Shown: in pieces, positions 44,823 through 56,115 of the stretch
Numbering within the stretch: position 1 is the stretch's first letter
Layout: each line of letters starts with the position of its first letter
Assembly (NCBI RefSeq): GCF_964019385.1
Contig: NC_088651.1
Coordinates: 6,404,196 to 6,468,195 of the forward strand
DNA: 64,000 nucleotides
Source of the DNA: Sycon ciliatum
Lineage: Eukaryota > Porifera > Calcarea > Leucosolenida > Sycettidae
Direction of reading: 5' to 3'
Made by a program: the position numbers and the translations under genes
The notes under the pieces: model-generated
What the model was told of the DNA's origin: nothing
Seen by the model: only the letters and a program-made list of their open reading frames with translations
The model's database searches: none

Positions 44823-45394
44823 TTTAATTGGCTCACCATCCGAGTTGAACTTCCTAGAACTATTCACTTTCCCCACAGACCAGAATAGCATATGGCAGAT
44901 GTCCCCAAATACATTCATCCTTCTAGAACACATTATTTGGAACTGTTTTTTTGGTTTCCCGTTCTCGGGGCCTTCTATTCGGTACTCTTTGTAGTTGTAC
45001 TTCTGTACTGTTGAGCTATCAGAATTCAAATAAACATAAAAAAAACAAAAAACAAAAAAAAACTAAGACCAAGGTGGAAGGGGAGATAATAACCGTAAAA
45101 ATAGCTAAGAACAAAAAATTAAACTGGCGCTCATGTCCAAAAAAAAGCTTCGAAGGTGTTCTGGAACTAAACCTTTGCTGCTTTGTTGTTTGACATGACC
45201 GCCATTTTAATTTTGTTCATACATGTACATGTAGCTATTAGTACAAAGGTGCTCGCTAAATATAGTGAACTAAAGCGTTTTTAATACATCTAGATGCCTG
45301 CCACTTCACTTAGTCTACCTGTTCAGTTCTCCAGTTTCACGTGGAAATGAATTCAGTACTCGCGTTCATGTAAAAAAAATAGACCTACACTATA

Positions 45395-45555
45395 CAGTAA
45401 ATCCTGTCAAGGCGACCACCTGCCCTAGAAGACCACTGCAGCAAGGACCAAGGGATGCTATTTCCAGTCAAATGGCAAGGGATAAAGAGACCACCTGGTA
45501 ACAGAGACCACACTTTGAAGATCCCTTGAGCGGTCGTCTTAGACAGGTTTCACTG
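45395..45555. mobile_element. Short mariner-type MITE (CAGTNAAACCTGT family)
   Basis: The termini are CAGTAAATCCTGTCAAGGCG and, inverted, CAGTGAAACCTGTCTAAGAC. TA flanks both ends (45393-45394 and 45556-45557). GACCAC words are repeated inside. It is the same family as the 441-bp element at 61070-61510. Confidence 0.8.
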
Positions 45556-45606
45556 TACATGTACATGTACATCTGTTCTGCGCCCTGTTCTAGTACAGTA
45601 CCGTAG

Positions 45607-46036
45607 TTAGGGCCCGATGGAATATGCCCGAAACTTTGCCGAAAATGCTTTTGGGAAATTCTCGTAAACCTTGCCGAAAATGCTCCCAAACCTTGCCGAA
45701 AATGCTCGGAAAATGCTCACTTTTTGTAATCCTCAGCACACGCCGTCAAAAGACTCAAAACCAGGGAGTCAGAAAATACCGGTATTTTACGACTCCTTGA
45801 TCAAAACCATTATCATGATTATTTTCAATTCATAAACTACTCAACAAGAAGCTAACCCACGGAATGCGGAAGTGACGTTCTTGTTTGGGAAGTTTTTCTT
45901 CTCTCAATTATTTTGATACACAACGGCCAAGTGCTCCGTTTCCCCCAAAATGCTGCATCACGAGCTCAAAGTGCTGGGTCCCCGGATTGTACCGAAAATG
46001 CTCCAAAAAATGCCGGCTTATTACACGGGGGCCTAA
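45607..46036. mobile_element. Non-autonomous DNA element with 6-bp duplication
   Basis: CCGTAG flanks both sides (45601-45606 and 46037-46042). The termini are short inverted repeats TTAGGGCCC and GGGGGCCTAA. The interior repeats CCGAAAATGCTC / CTTGCCGAAAATGC units and encodes nothing. The superfamily is not clear to me. Confidence 0.55.
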
Positions 46037-48762
46037 CCGTAGTAAGGCCGATAATGGACGACAAGCGGTAGAAGAATAAACTACATGTAGTGACTTTGGA
46101 GAGTGATAGGACAAAACATTGCTCCAAAAGAACAGGTACTCGCTGTACATTTAGATAGTCATTACTAACTAGTCCGTTGATAGACAGTTGTCTAAGTTGC
46201 ACAGGCTGCTTACACTGCTCCATGTCCAGTGGACACAGCCAGTAATACAAATATTACACAACAATGAAGCCAATAATCTCTTTCCGCTGTTACTCGGAGT
46301 TTCGTGTGAAAACTCAGAGTAACTCCGAGTAATAGCGGAATGCGATTTGTTTGCTTCAGTGCTGTGTAATCTTTGTAGTCCGTTGATATTCACTAGTTGA
46401 AAAAGATGGTAAACGTTCTTACCTGCTTGCGCTAGTGCTCGCCGGTTCCGAAAACCGCTTCATCAACTCACTCCGCGTTGACGAAGTGCCGCGTACTTCA
46501 CCTCCACAGGACGTCATGTGATGCAGAACTATCTACTCCGGCGGAGTAGATGCGGAGCGAACTGCACCCGAGCAAGAACAACGTAGTAGTAGTACAAGTA
46601 CATGTGCCGCTTCATTGTTTCGTTTATTGGCACTTGTCCGTTCAGTCTACTGATACCCACAGGTCCAGTCACCCAGTGGCTAAGACGTGCAGAAAATGAA
46701 AGAGATCGGCACAGAGCCTTGACGGGATTCCAAAGCTTTACTGCAAGCAATCACAGCAATAATTATTATACAAACCCCGCCATGTCCATTCGCAAACAAC
46801 TTTTCTACAAGATCGCATCTTTCTTCAGAAATTCAGCGCTATTATGGATACTTTTAACACCTTCTTCCATACAGTCCTCGGGTGTTGTTTTGAGTGGGAA
46901 AAGAGCAAACACTCCAGTCTACCAATGTGGCTCTTAGCGCTAGGTACACCAGCTCGACAGCGTTTCTCGATTGACGATTCTTAAAAGTGAGGAAAGTACA
47001 TCATGGATCGATGCCTAGCTCTTCTGTAAGTTTTAGCGCTGAGGATGAACTAGGAAACTAGCGCATAGAGTGCGTTAGGTCACTCTAGCGAACTAAAGCA
47101 TCAGGTGCGAGTTTTACTTTATGGCTTCAGTCGAATAAAACTTTCTGTTTATGCTTCTGATTGTGTTTCTCAACACAATGTTATAGGTAGTGGGAAGGCG
47201 GATTTGCGAACTTTAATTTTTATGTTAGCTTACCGTGTTTCTAGTTAAGAGAAAAGTACAAGAAACTGCAAGTTACTAGTACGCTATAATATCCACTGAC
47301 ACCACCAGTTTCTAAACAATCAGCTCATGCGATAACACGTTACATTGCACGACACCGACCGACGGTATTGACGTTCCACAACTCACTGGCTAACAGCTCT
47401 GGCACATCTTTGTTGCGCACTCCAACAGCCTTCCAACTTGTCAAGTTTCTAAGTTATAGAGGAGGGAAAGGTGAGCGCCAACCAAGACTAGCACGAGCTG
47501 AAAGCCTCAGCTGTGAAGGACGATGGCGGATGTTCATGCATGTCGATGACGATACTGGCAAGACCACTGGACATTACGGTCAAACCATGATGCAAGGACG
47601 CAATTGTGAATAAATCCGCTCTCAATGGATTTCGTTGCTAATAGTTGTAGTAGATTAAAAAAAATTGAAACTGTCCAACTCTCCACACCGTGATTTTGTC
47701 CCACATTCATCACACCATAGCGAGGAAGTTCGGTCGTGGATAGATCCGTATCCTAGGGACAGCTGGTTCGCCTACTGAGAGTTCCTCAGTGGAGGTAGTT
47801 TACGAATGCATAGCAGAAAAGGAATGATTCTATTTACAGTGAAAAAGTAGCGGAATGGTGTGGTGAACTGAGGTTCCCTCGATTTAGGCTAAGGCCTGTG
47901 GAGAATCCACAAATACAATGTGGGCCAAGTGCGGAGAGGTGGGCAGTTTCAAATTATTTTCAAAATGGCCGAGCTCGTCTCAGCTTCGGAGTGCAAGTCA
48001 TAACACATGTACATTTACTCTCAGTATCCGTCAAATTTTTCTGACCACTGTTTTTCGAAAGTGTAAACATGATGCCAACCCGACACTAATGACATTATAA
48101 TGCACAACGACACACGTAAGCGCTCAACCAACATGACTCTTGTACGTGGAGGTTCGCAGTTGGCACGTACATGTACATGTACATGTACTTGTACAAACAC
48201 CCTGGATATGCTGATAGGAAATTCTCAGAACATCTCTCAGTTTTAGTATGTCTGCAATGTATTTTTATTTTTTTATATATATTTTTATTATGTTCACATA
48301 ACCAGCTCGAAAAGAATAAGGAAAGTCAATGGTACGGAGACTAAAACAAACTGACAAGTAATGAGCAGGCGCTGTGCCCAGACGCAGCAGTGATGGTGGG
48401 GCATTGATGACTCTGCCGACCTGAGGTCTCGGCGTCACGGCCAAAAACACGCACCCAAACAAAGAAAACACGCAACATGCACCTCTAGGGCTGGAGCACA
48501 CAGCGGGTCAAGAGGATATTTCGGATGTGAATTGTTCAATCCCAACAGGAGGGAAACCAAACACGTCATGATTTCCAAAGGAGAGCAATACGTACAATGG
48601 CACGAGGTTCCCATTCCAAACTGGTCGGCAACAGCACAGCGCTTCTGCACGTTTAGTAAATCATAATCATAAACTGCATCTGGCTGTAGTTTGCCTCATT
48701 GCCTTTCTTGTAGCCCCGCTGGTCTGTTAGTATATTTCTCTCTCTAAACCCGTCCAGCAAAG
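46037..48762. other. No gene seen until 48763; repeat arms
   Basis: It holds a small inverted repeat near 46259-46341 (TTTCCGCTGTTACTCGGAGT), a copy of repeat R at 47262-47612 and a TACATGTACATG run at 48166-48187. From about 47640 onward it is the left arm of the inverted duplication that carries the secreted-protein gene. Confidence 0.45.
47262..47612 (+). repeat. Dispersed repeat R (copy 1)
   Basis: The block runs from ACGCTATAATNTCCACTNAC to CAAGACCACTGGACA and GGACGCAA. Further copies are at 50580-51110, 58030-58570 and, inverted, 59030-59480. The open frames in it are not conserved between copies, so it is non-coding. It is always found beside the secreted-protein genes or the foldback element. 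Confidence 0.7.
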
Positions 48763-50570
48763 ATGGTGTTCTCATTCGTTCTCCTGTGTAGTCTGCTGGC
48801 TACTGGACTATCCATGCCATTGCAGGGATCTAGCAATCCGCCGCACGATGCCTTGCACGAGGCAATGGACGACCTCCACAGTCGCCTAGCCGCTTCGTCA
48901 CTGGTCGGGAACGGTCCAAACTCCTCACCAGAAGACATAGACATAAGGGAACTAGTCCGCCAAGAAACCTTCGAAACACTGACACAGCTTGGATTCGACG
49001 CGAATGCGCTGCACCCGTCACAGCCTGAGGAACCAAGCCATGTAGAAGAGAGTCAGCCTGAGGAAATAGTTGGAGACATTCTAGGTGATATCTTCAGTGA
49101 ACCTATAGTGAATGAGATGATGGATCCAGATCACCTGCCGGCATATCAGCATCCAGAAGATATGGACATGCACATCGGAGACGCAGCGTCCGATCCAAAT
49201 TCCATGTACGGTGACGATATCGTACATCAGGGCGACAGCTGGGAAGACCTACCTATGGACGTACAACAAGCTATCAGTAACCGCTTGATGCCAGAAGAGC
49301 CAACGGCACTGCCACAAGACCCACATCAAGAACACCTGCCACAAGACCCGCATCCAGAGGACCGTACCCAAGACATGCAGCCAGAATCGGCTAACCTCGT
49401 CGAGGAACACGCCTCTCGCGACAGTGTCCAGAGCTCCGGTGCCAACGACGTGGTGGCGTCTATCCGCAATGTACTAAATGATCGCCTATCGCATGTGCAA
49501 GGCCAGGAAGAGCAGAGTGAAGTGCTAAAGCAGGTCATGATGAACGTCCTTCAGCATCTTGATGCTCTACAGGACAACGCGGGTAAGTAAAATCACTTCC
49601 CAACAAACTTGCGATGACATGGTGTAATAATTATGTGTCTAGTTTGAGCGATTGCGGACTAGGCCCAAGTTGGCTTCGCAGGATTTCATTTAGTCCCATT
49701 TTAAGTAAGCTCGGTATTTCTCGTTGCGGCTGGTGGTGATGTTCAATGTGTATAGGACATACATGTAGATTGGCAAGCACAACGTTCTGCGCTATCCCTG
49801 CGAAGGAGTATTTGAATATTCTGCTGTAATGCCTCTATTTACCATTTACCCATCACCTACTCTTGTCGCAATCTTCCTTTCATTGGCTTGCTTTGCCGTC
49901 CCCAAATCGGCCAATATTTTCACAATTAATTCAAAAATGCTTCCCGTTTTATCGTCCGTTTCTACGCTATGTTTTTAGTGTTTGCTAGTTCTATACGCGA
50001 TCCCTTTGTGATGGACGTGGCGAAAGCTGGGCAGAACAAATGGATGCAGCCCTTCTTTACCTTACTTATATTTTTTCTAAAATTCAACATGGCGTATTGT
50101 GGTGACATGTGTCATTGTGCAGTCAAGATGGGACAGAGAGAATCCAGTGACAAAGGTTTATTAGACTTCTAAGCGATTTGGTATTACCCAAGTGTGTTGA
50201 GAATATCAAGGGTCCAACCGGAAAAAGGAGAATATAATCTAGGGAATGAGCGGCTGGCATGGATTGGGGACGTAGGTATACTCATGAAGTAGGAGATTGT
50301 TTACGTCTGTGTAACCTACTTCTTCCAGGTATGTACAAGGGTCCACACGATACAGTTTGGACACTATATTGGTCTATCGTGTTGTGCAAAACGCATTGTA
50401 TCGCAACTCAGGCGAAAATCGTGTGCTCTGCGTGTAGATCCACCTTAGATAGGAGATCAGATTGGTACTAGTTTGAGAGAGCAAGCATGCATGCATATTG
50501 CATGTACAGTCATGTGACATGTTCAGACACAGGTGTTTTGCATGCTTGTGCAGTATTACCCGTGAAACAC
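47640..50570 (+). repeat. Inverted duplication, left arm (gene copy A)
   Basis: This segment, read forward, matches 54890 back to 52270 on the other strand, including gene, upstream region and about 1 kb of downstream non-coding sequence. The two arms face each other across about 1.7 kb of foldback and LINE sequence, forming a large imperfect palindrome. Confidence 0.85.
48763..49590 (+). CDS. Secreted acidic protein of unknown family, copy A
   Basis: The frame has 275 aa. Residues 1-17 form a signal peptide (MVFSFVLLCSLLATGLS). The rest is rich in Asp, Glu, Gln and Pro, with a conserved amphipathic stretch (RELVRQETFETLTQLG), degenerate PQDPHxE repeats around residues 185-210 and a C-terminal helical region (VLKQVMMNVLQHLDALQ). 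There are no cysteines after the signal. The end GCGG|GTAAGT followed by TAA is both a strong splice donor and an in-frame stop (NAGK*). Copy B has GCGA|GTGAGT at the same place, so splicing to further exons is quite possible. I recognise no domain. Three copies in this window mark a small expanding family. Confidence 0.8.
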   Translation: MVFSFVLLCSLLATGLSMPLQGSSNPPHDALHEAMDDLHSRLAASSLVGNGPNSSPEDIDIRELVRQETFETLTQLGFDANALHPSQPEEPSHVEESQPEEIVGDILGDIFSEPIVNEMMDPDHLPAYQHPEDMDMHIGDAASDPNSMYGDDIVHQGDSWEDLPMDVQQAISNRLMPEEPTALPQDPHQEHLPQDPHPEDRTQDMQPESANLVEEHASRDSVQSSGANDVVASIRNVLNDRLSHVQGQEEQSEVLKQVMMNVLQHLDALQDNAGK

Positions 50571-50579
50571 AGTAATGGA
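49600..50579. other. Non-coding sequence shared downstream of the three gene copies
   Basis: It is conserved, inverted, at 52270-53290 and 60780-63060, but no continuous reading frame is conserved, so it is intron or intergenic DNA. If the donor at 49582 is used, the next exon must lie here or beyond; I could not identify it. Confidence 0.5.
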
Positions 50580-51110
50580 CTCGGATGGAGAGCCAAGGAG
50601 AAATTTATAATAAAAGAAAAGACCAAGAAACTACAATTACGCTATAATGTCCACTAACACCACCAGTTCCTAACCAATTACATTTAGCTCATGCGATAAC
50701 ATTGCACGACACTGACCGACGGTACTGATGTTCTACAATTAACTGGCTCACAGGTCTAACACATCTTGGATGCGCACTCCAACCGCCTTCCAGCTTTGAA
50801 GGTTCTAAGTTATAGAAATAACATGAGGAGGGGAAGATGAGCGCAGCCAAGACAAGCACGAGCTGAAAGTCTTAGCTGTGAAGGACGTTGGCGCATGCTC
50901 ATGCATGTCGATGACGAAATTGGCAAGACCACTGGACAATACGGTCAAACCACGATTCAAGGACGCAAAACAACATTCAACACAACTTGTGTGGCTCAAA
51001 GATGCGAAGAATAGTGGAAGAGAAAGGAATTCGAACAAGAAACATGCAAAACCGAACGCCTCAGTAAAACAGCACTGTACTTGGACCATGCCAATTTAGA
51101 TGGACAATAA
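50580..51110 (+). repeat. Dispersed repeat R (copy 2)
   Basis: This is a close match to 58030-58570 and a partial match to 47262-47612, from CTATAATGTCCACTAACACC to GGACGCAAAACAACATTC and beyond. Confidence 0.75.
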
Positions 51111-51182
51111 GCAGCAGTTTCACACGACGATGGTTTCACCGTATAGATGAGGACGGCTCATCAGGTGTGCAAGAATGGGCTT

Positions 51183-52080
51183 GGATGGAGAGCCAAGAAT
51201 AATTCATAGTAAAGAAAAAAGGACCAAGAAACTGCAAGTTACGCTATAATGTCCACTAACACCACAAGTTACTAAACAATTAGCTCATGCGACAGCTTTG
51301 CACGACACTGCACGACACTGACCGACGGTACTGACGCTCTACAACTAACCGGCTAACAGCTCTAGCACATCTTGGATGCGCACCCTAAAAGCATTCGAAC
51401 TAGGAAGGTTCTAATTGATACGTCATTACCGGCGGTCAGTGTCGTGCAATGTTAATGCATGAGCTGATTGTTTAGTAACTGGTGGTGTTAGTGGACATTA
51501 TAGCGTAACTTGAAGTTTCATGGTCCTTTCGTTTACTACCTGCCAATTCCCGGAACAATGTGAGCCGAGCCTTTCCCCACTCCGTCATTCCAATTTGGAA
51601 CCAGCTGCCTACCTCTATCATTCCCAACCCATTTCACCCAAAGAACATCCAAAAGTTCAAGACAGCAGCTTATCACCATCTCCTCAGAACGAACTGGCAC
51701 GGGGCCACTCATAGCATACGCGAGTAAGAGGGTACAGTGCCCTACCCTGCTTGGACATACATGTAATCTCTCCTCACAGACAGTCTCCTCTTGAATTCAA
51801 AAGTCCAACAGCGTTCACATCAATACTCAACTTATTCTTTTGCTCACTGAGCAATACAATCTTTCCATTTTCTTTCTTCTGTTTTCTTTTTCAATTTAAT
51901 CCTCCCTACCCAATATCCCTTTGGTGCGTCCATGGAGCTATGAAGCCGAGACCTCTGGTCGGCGGAGCTTAATGGGCCCCACCACCACACTCCATCATTC
52001 ACCCCAGTGTCTGGAGATATGTGGATTGTGTAGAAAAAAAGAAAAGAAAAAACTATAAATTTATGCTTGGCTCTCCATCC
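51183..52080. repeat. Foldback element interrupted by a LINE
   Basis: GGATGGAGAGCCAAGAATAA and the following TTACGCTATAATGTCCACTA are mirrored by TAGTGGACATTATAGCGTAA and, beyond the LINE, TTATGCTTGGCTCTCCATCC. The uninterrupted counterpart is 58661-59032. Confidence 0.85.
51539..52051 (+). mobile_element. 5'-truncated LINE 3' end, 513 bp
   Basis: ACTA at 51535-51538 and 52052-52055 flanks the insertion, and the sister foldback reads through with one ACTA at about 59002-59006. The first part encodes the typical LINE C-terminus (SVIPIWNQLPTSIIPNP then FK). Then comes a 3' untranslated part and an A-rich tail (GAAAAGAAAAA). Confidence 0.75.
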
Positions 52081-52269
52081 ACCGTCCATTCTTGCAAGCC
52101 ATCGTCGTGTGAAACTGCTGCATGCTACCGCCGCTTATTGTTGTAGAACGTCAATACGTTCGGTCAGTGTCGCATGAGCTGATTGCTTAGTAACTCGTGA
52201 TGTTAGCGGACATCATAGCGTAACTTGCAGTTTCTTGGTCCTTTTTCTTTACTATAAAGTTATCCTTGG

Positions 52270-54890
52270 CTCTCCATCCGAGTCCATTACTGTGTTTCAC
52301 GGGTAATACTGCACAAGCATGTAAAACACCTGTGTCTGAACATGCACATGTACACGCAGTATGCATGCATGCGTGCTCTCTCAAACTAGTATCAATCTGA
52401 TCTCCTACCTAAAGTGGATCCACACCCATGTACCCAGAGCACACGATTTTCGCCTGAGTTGCGATACAATGCGTTTTGCACAACACGGTAGATCAATATA
52501 GTGTCCAAACTGTATCGTGTGGACCCTTTTACGTACATGGAAGTAGTAGGTTACACAGACGCAAACAATCTCCTATTTACCTACGTATACCAGTCCTACG
52601 TCCCCGATTCATGCCAGCCGGTCATTCCCTAGATCATATTTTCCTTTATCCGGTTTGACCCTTGATCTTATTGGGTATTACCAAATCGTTTAGAAGTCTA
52701 ATAAACCTTTGTAACTGGATCCCCTCTGTCCCATCTTGGCTGCACAATGGCACCCGTCAGAACAATACGCCTTGTTGGATTTTAGAAAAATATTAGTAAG
52801 GTAAAGGGCTGCATCCGTTTGTTCTGCCCAGATTTCGCCACGTCCATTACATAGGGATCGCGTACAGAACTAACAAACACTAAGAACACAGGGTAGAAAC
52901 GCATATACAACGGCAACTGAAAAAGAAGAAAGTCACAAGCAAAGCATTTTTGAATAAGTAACTATTTGAGAAAATGTGGGCGGATTTGGGGACGGCAAAA
53001 GCAAGCAAATGAAAGGAAGAGTGTGACAAGAGTAGGTGATGGGTATAATGGTAAATTGAGGCATTCAAGCAGAATATCATTGTACTTCTTCGCAGAGATA
53101 GCGCAGAAGATTGTGCCTGCCAATTTATGTACCGTACACATTGAACATCACCACCAGCCGCAACGAGAAATACCGAGCTTATTTAAAATGTGACTAAATG
53201 AAATCCTGCGAAGTCAACGTGCGCCTAGTCCGCATACTCTCAAGCTAGACCAAAAATGATTACACCATGTCATCGCAAGATTGTTGGGAAATGATTTTAC
53301 TCACTCGCCTTGTCCTGCAGAGCATCAAGATGCTGAAGGACGTTCATCATGACCTGCTTTAGCACTTCACTCTGCTCTTCCTGGCCTTGCACCTGCGATA
53401 GGCGATCATTCAGTGCCTCGCGGATAGACGCCGCCACGTCGTCAGCGCCGGAGCTCTGGACTATGTCGCTAGAGGCGTCTTCCTCGACGAGGTTAGCCGA
53501 TTCTGCCTGCGGTTCTTGGGGAAGGTCCTCTGCCTGAGATTGTTGTGGCAGGTCCTCTAGATGCGGGTCTTGTGGCAGGTCCTCTTGATGCGGGTCTTGT
53601 GGCAGTGCCGATGGCTCTTCCGGCATCAAGCCGTTACTGATAGCTTGTTGTACGTCCATAGGTAGGTCTTCCCAGCTGTCGCCCTGATGTACGATATCGT
53701 CACCGTCCATGGAATTTGGATCAGACGCTGCGTCTCCCATGTGCATGTCCATATCTTCTGGATGCTGATATGCCGGCAGGTGATCTGGATCCATCATCTC
53801 ATTCACTATAGGTTCACTGAAGATATCACCTAGAATGTCTCCAACTATTTCGTCAGGCTGACTCTCTTCTACATGGCTTGGTTCCTCAGGCTGTGACGGG
53901 TGCAGCGCATTCGCGTCGAATCCAAGCTGTGTCAGTGTTTCGAAGGTTTCTTGGCGGACTAGTTCCCTTATGTCTACGTCGTCTGGTGAGGAGTTTGGAC
54001 CGTTACCGACCAGTGACGAAGCGGCTAGGCGACTGTGGAGGTCGTCCATTGCCTCGTGCAAGGCATCGTGCGGCGGGGATCCCTGCAATGGCATGGATAG
54101 TCCAGTAGCCAGCAGACTACACAGGAGAACAAAAGAGAACACCATCTTTGCTGGACGGGTTTAGAGAGAAAAATATACTAACAGATCAGCGTTGCTACAA
54201 GAAAGGCAATGAAGTGAACGGCAAACCAGATGCAGTTTATGATATGATTTACTTGACGTGCAAAAGCGCTGTGCTGTTGCCGGCCAGTGTGGAAAATGAA
54301 CATCGTGCCTGGATAAGCATTGCTCTCCTTTGGAAATCGTGACGCGGTGGGTTTCCCTCCTGTTGGGTGTGAACAATTCACATCCGCAATATCCTCTTGA
54401 CCCGCTGTGTAGTCCAGTCCTAGAGGTGCTTCTACAAGTGCATTGCAGACGTACTAAGATTGAGAGGTGGAGCTAGATGTCCTGAGAATTTTCTAGCAGC
54501 ATATCCAGGGTGCTTGTTCCAGTACATCCACATATACATGCCAACTGCGAACCTCCATTTACAAGAGTCATGTTGGTGGAGCGCTTACGTGTGTCGTTGA
54601 GCATAATTATAATGTGATTAGTCTTGGGTTGTTTTCATGTTTACCCTTCCGAAAAACATTGAAAATAACGTGATGAGAGAGAATTGAAGGACACGGAGAG
54701 TAAATATACATGTATCATGACTTGTGAAAATATGCTCAAGTGACAACCACGGGATAAGGCTCAGAGGGTCACCACAGCCTCCACGACAGCCAGGGAGGGA
54801 CAGCTATCTACATATGGGCCAAAAGCACAGTGTGGGGAGTTGGACAGTTACAATTTTTTTAAATCTACTACAACTATTACTAGTGTTTTA
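52270..54890 (-). repeat. Inverted duplication, right arm (gene copy B)
   Basis: This is the reverse-complement match to 47640-50570. Together with the spacer it also matches 58030-64000 in direct orientation, so the spacer-plus-gene unit was duplicated again to give copy C. Confidence 0.85.
53297..54145 (-). CDS. Secreted acidic protein of unknown family, copy B
   Basis: The frame has 282 aa and is highly similar to copy A, with the same signal peptide and RELVRQETFETLTQLG block. It lacks the two residues SN after PLQGS but has more of the proline/glutamine repeats (DLPQDPH, DLPQQSQ, DLPQEPQ), so the family varies in repeat number. The end AAGGCGA|GTGAGT-AA again combines a consensus donor with a stop. 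The donor consensus is kept although the bases differ from copy A (GTAAGT), which favours real splicing. The gene faces copy A head to head across its 3' flanks. Confidence 0.8.
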   Translation of the reverse strand: MVFSFVLLCSLLATGLSMPLQGSPPHDALHEAMDDLHSRLAASSLVGNGPNSSPDDVDIRELVRQETFETLTQLGFDANALHPSQPEEPSHVEESQPDEIVGDILGDIFSEPIVNEMMDPDHLPAYQHPEDMDMHMGDAASDPNSMDGDDIVHQGDSWEDLPMDVQQAISNGLMPEEPSALPQDPHQEDLPQDPHLEDLPQQSQAEDLPQEPQAESANLVEEDASSDIVQSSGADDVAASIREALNDRLSQVQGQEEQSEVLKQVMMNVLQHLDALQDKASE

Positions 54891-54892
54891 GC

Positions 54893-56115
54893 AACGAGAA
54901 ACATGTCACTGTCGTCGGAGGCGAAACACTGCTGTCTTGCGAAGGTACCACCGAAGGCGATCCTCTCGCCATGGCCTTGTATGCACTTCTAACGGTACCC
55001 CTCATAGAAAGAGCCAAGTCCAGCGGTGCCCTTCAAGCCTGGTTCGCAGACGACTCAACGGCGGGTGGCAAGCTGCGGATGCTGCGCATGTGGTGGTCTA
55101 TCCTGGAGGAAGAGGGGCCAGCTTTCGGCTACTGTAAAACCGGAAAGTCAAACGAGTACCAAAGCCTAACGTTTTAACGACCAATTTTTATTCGCTATTT
55201 GAAGAAGCGTTATCCCGAACCCAGTGTGTGAAAATACGCATACATCGATGCATATTCTTGGTGGCCAGGTAGCCATCGTTAAATTTTCTGCACGTTATCA
55301 TGCCAAAATTACAAAAACGTTAAACATTTTGGTCGTTAGACTTTCGGGTTTTACAGTACTTGATCAACGCCAAGAAGTCCATTCTTCTTACAAAACCAGA
55401 TCATGCTGACCTAGCAGCCGAGCTTTTTGGTGACACCAACGTGGACATCCGGGTTGACGGCTGTCGTCATCTGGGCGCAGTTCTGGGCACACCACAGTAC
55501 TGTGAGGGTTTTGTTGGATCGAAAGTCCAGGAGTGGTGCGCAGAGCCCAGTATGCTGTCACCCAGCCTCAAGCAGCATTTTCGGCATTTGGACACGGGCT
55601 GAGGCACAAAGGGGCCTTCATAGCCCGCACCGTGCCCGACACCGCGCACTTGCTAGCTCTGTTGGAGGACATGATCCGCGCGAAGCTCATTCCCTACCCA
55701 CCGACCTCCTCTAGGTGATCTCGAAAGGTCTATCCTAGCTCTACCCTGCAGAGACGGATGTCTGGGGCTCATCATCCCGGCCTTCCTGTCAGTCCAGAGA
55801 GAGAGAGGCGCTCGTATGAGGAGCGAATCCGTGAAATTGAGCTCGCGTCATTTGTGCCGGTAGTCTTGAGTGCATCTGGAGGATTCGGAAAAGCGCCCTC
55901 TGAGCTCTACAACAGAGTTGCCTGTATGCTTTCGGACAAGAGAAAAGAGCCCTATTCCACCGTACTGGCCTGGATCAGGTCAAGGGTCTCTTTCTCTCTT
56001 GTCCGCTCACCAAATGCTAGCCTCCGTGGACACCGCGCCGGTCAACCGAAATCTAACCGAGCTTTGGCTGACATTCCCGCTGTGCTGGCCGCAGCTGAAT
56101 GCCACCTCTCCTAAT
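54893..56115 (+). pseudogene. Decayed LINE fragment, relative of the 13475-17307 element
   Basis: Coding remnants in order: RT motif B (CEGTTEGDPLAMALYA), the catalytic FADD (WFADDSTAGG), a 225-bp MITE, then INAKKSILLTKP, DGCRHLGAVLG, a frameshifted stretch, LALPCRDGCLGL, and the end of the ORF (RRSYEERIREIELASFVPV to AWIRSRVSFSLVR). The 5' half is missing, and the zinc knuckle plus endonuclease core has been deleted. It is only moderately similar to the intact LINE, so it is a different family of the same clade. Confidence 0.8.
55132..55356. mobile_element. 225-bp Tc1/mariner-type MITE inside the LINE fragment
   Basis: The ends are CTGTAAAACCGGAAAGTCAA and, inverted, CTGTAAAACCCGAAAGTCTA. 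TA flanks both sides (55130-55131 and 55357-55358). Removing it and one TA restores the reading GGC TAC TTG ATC AAC, which matches the conserved RT sequence, so the insertion point is exact. The interior has inverted AACGTTTTAACGACC words and no coding capacity. Confidence 0.92.

Noticed and set aside
47368-47613. Frames in repeat R (also near 50878, 58343 and 59097)
   Set aside because: The translations are not consistently open or conserved between R copies, so they behave as non-coding repeat DNA.
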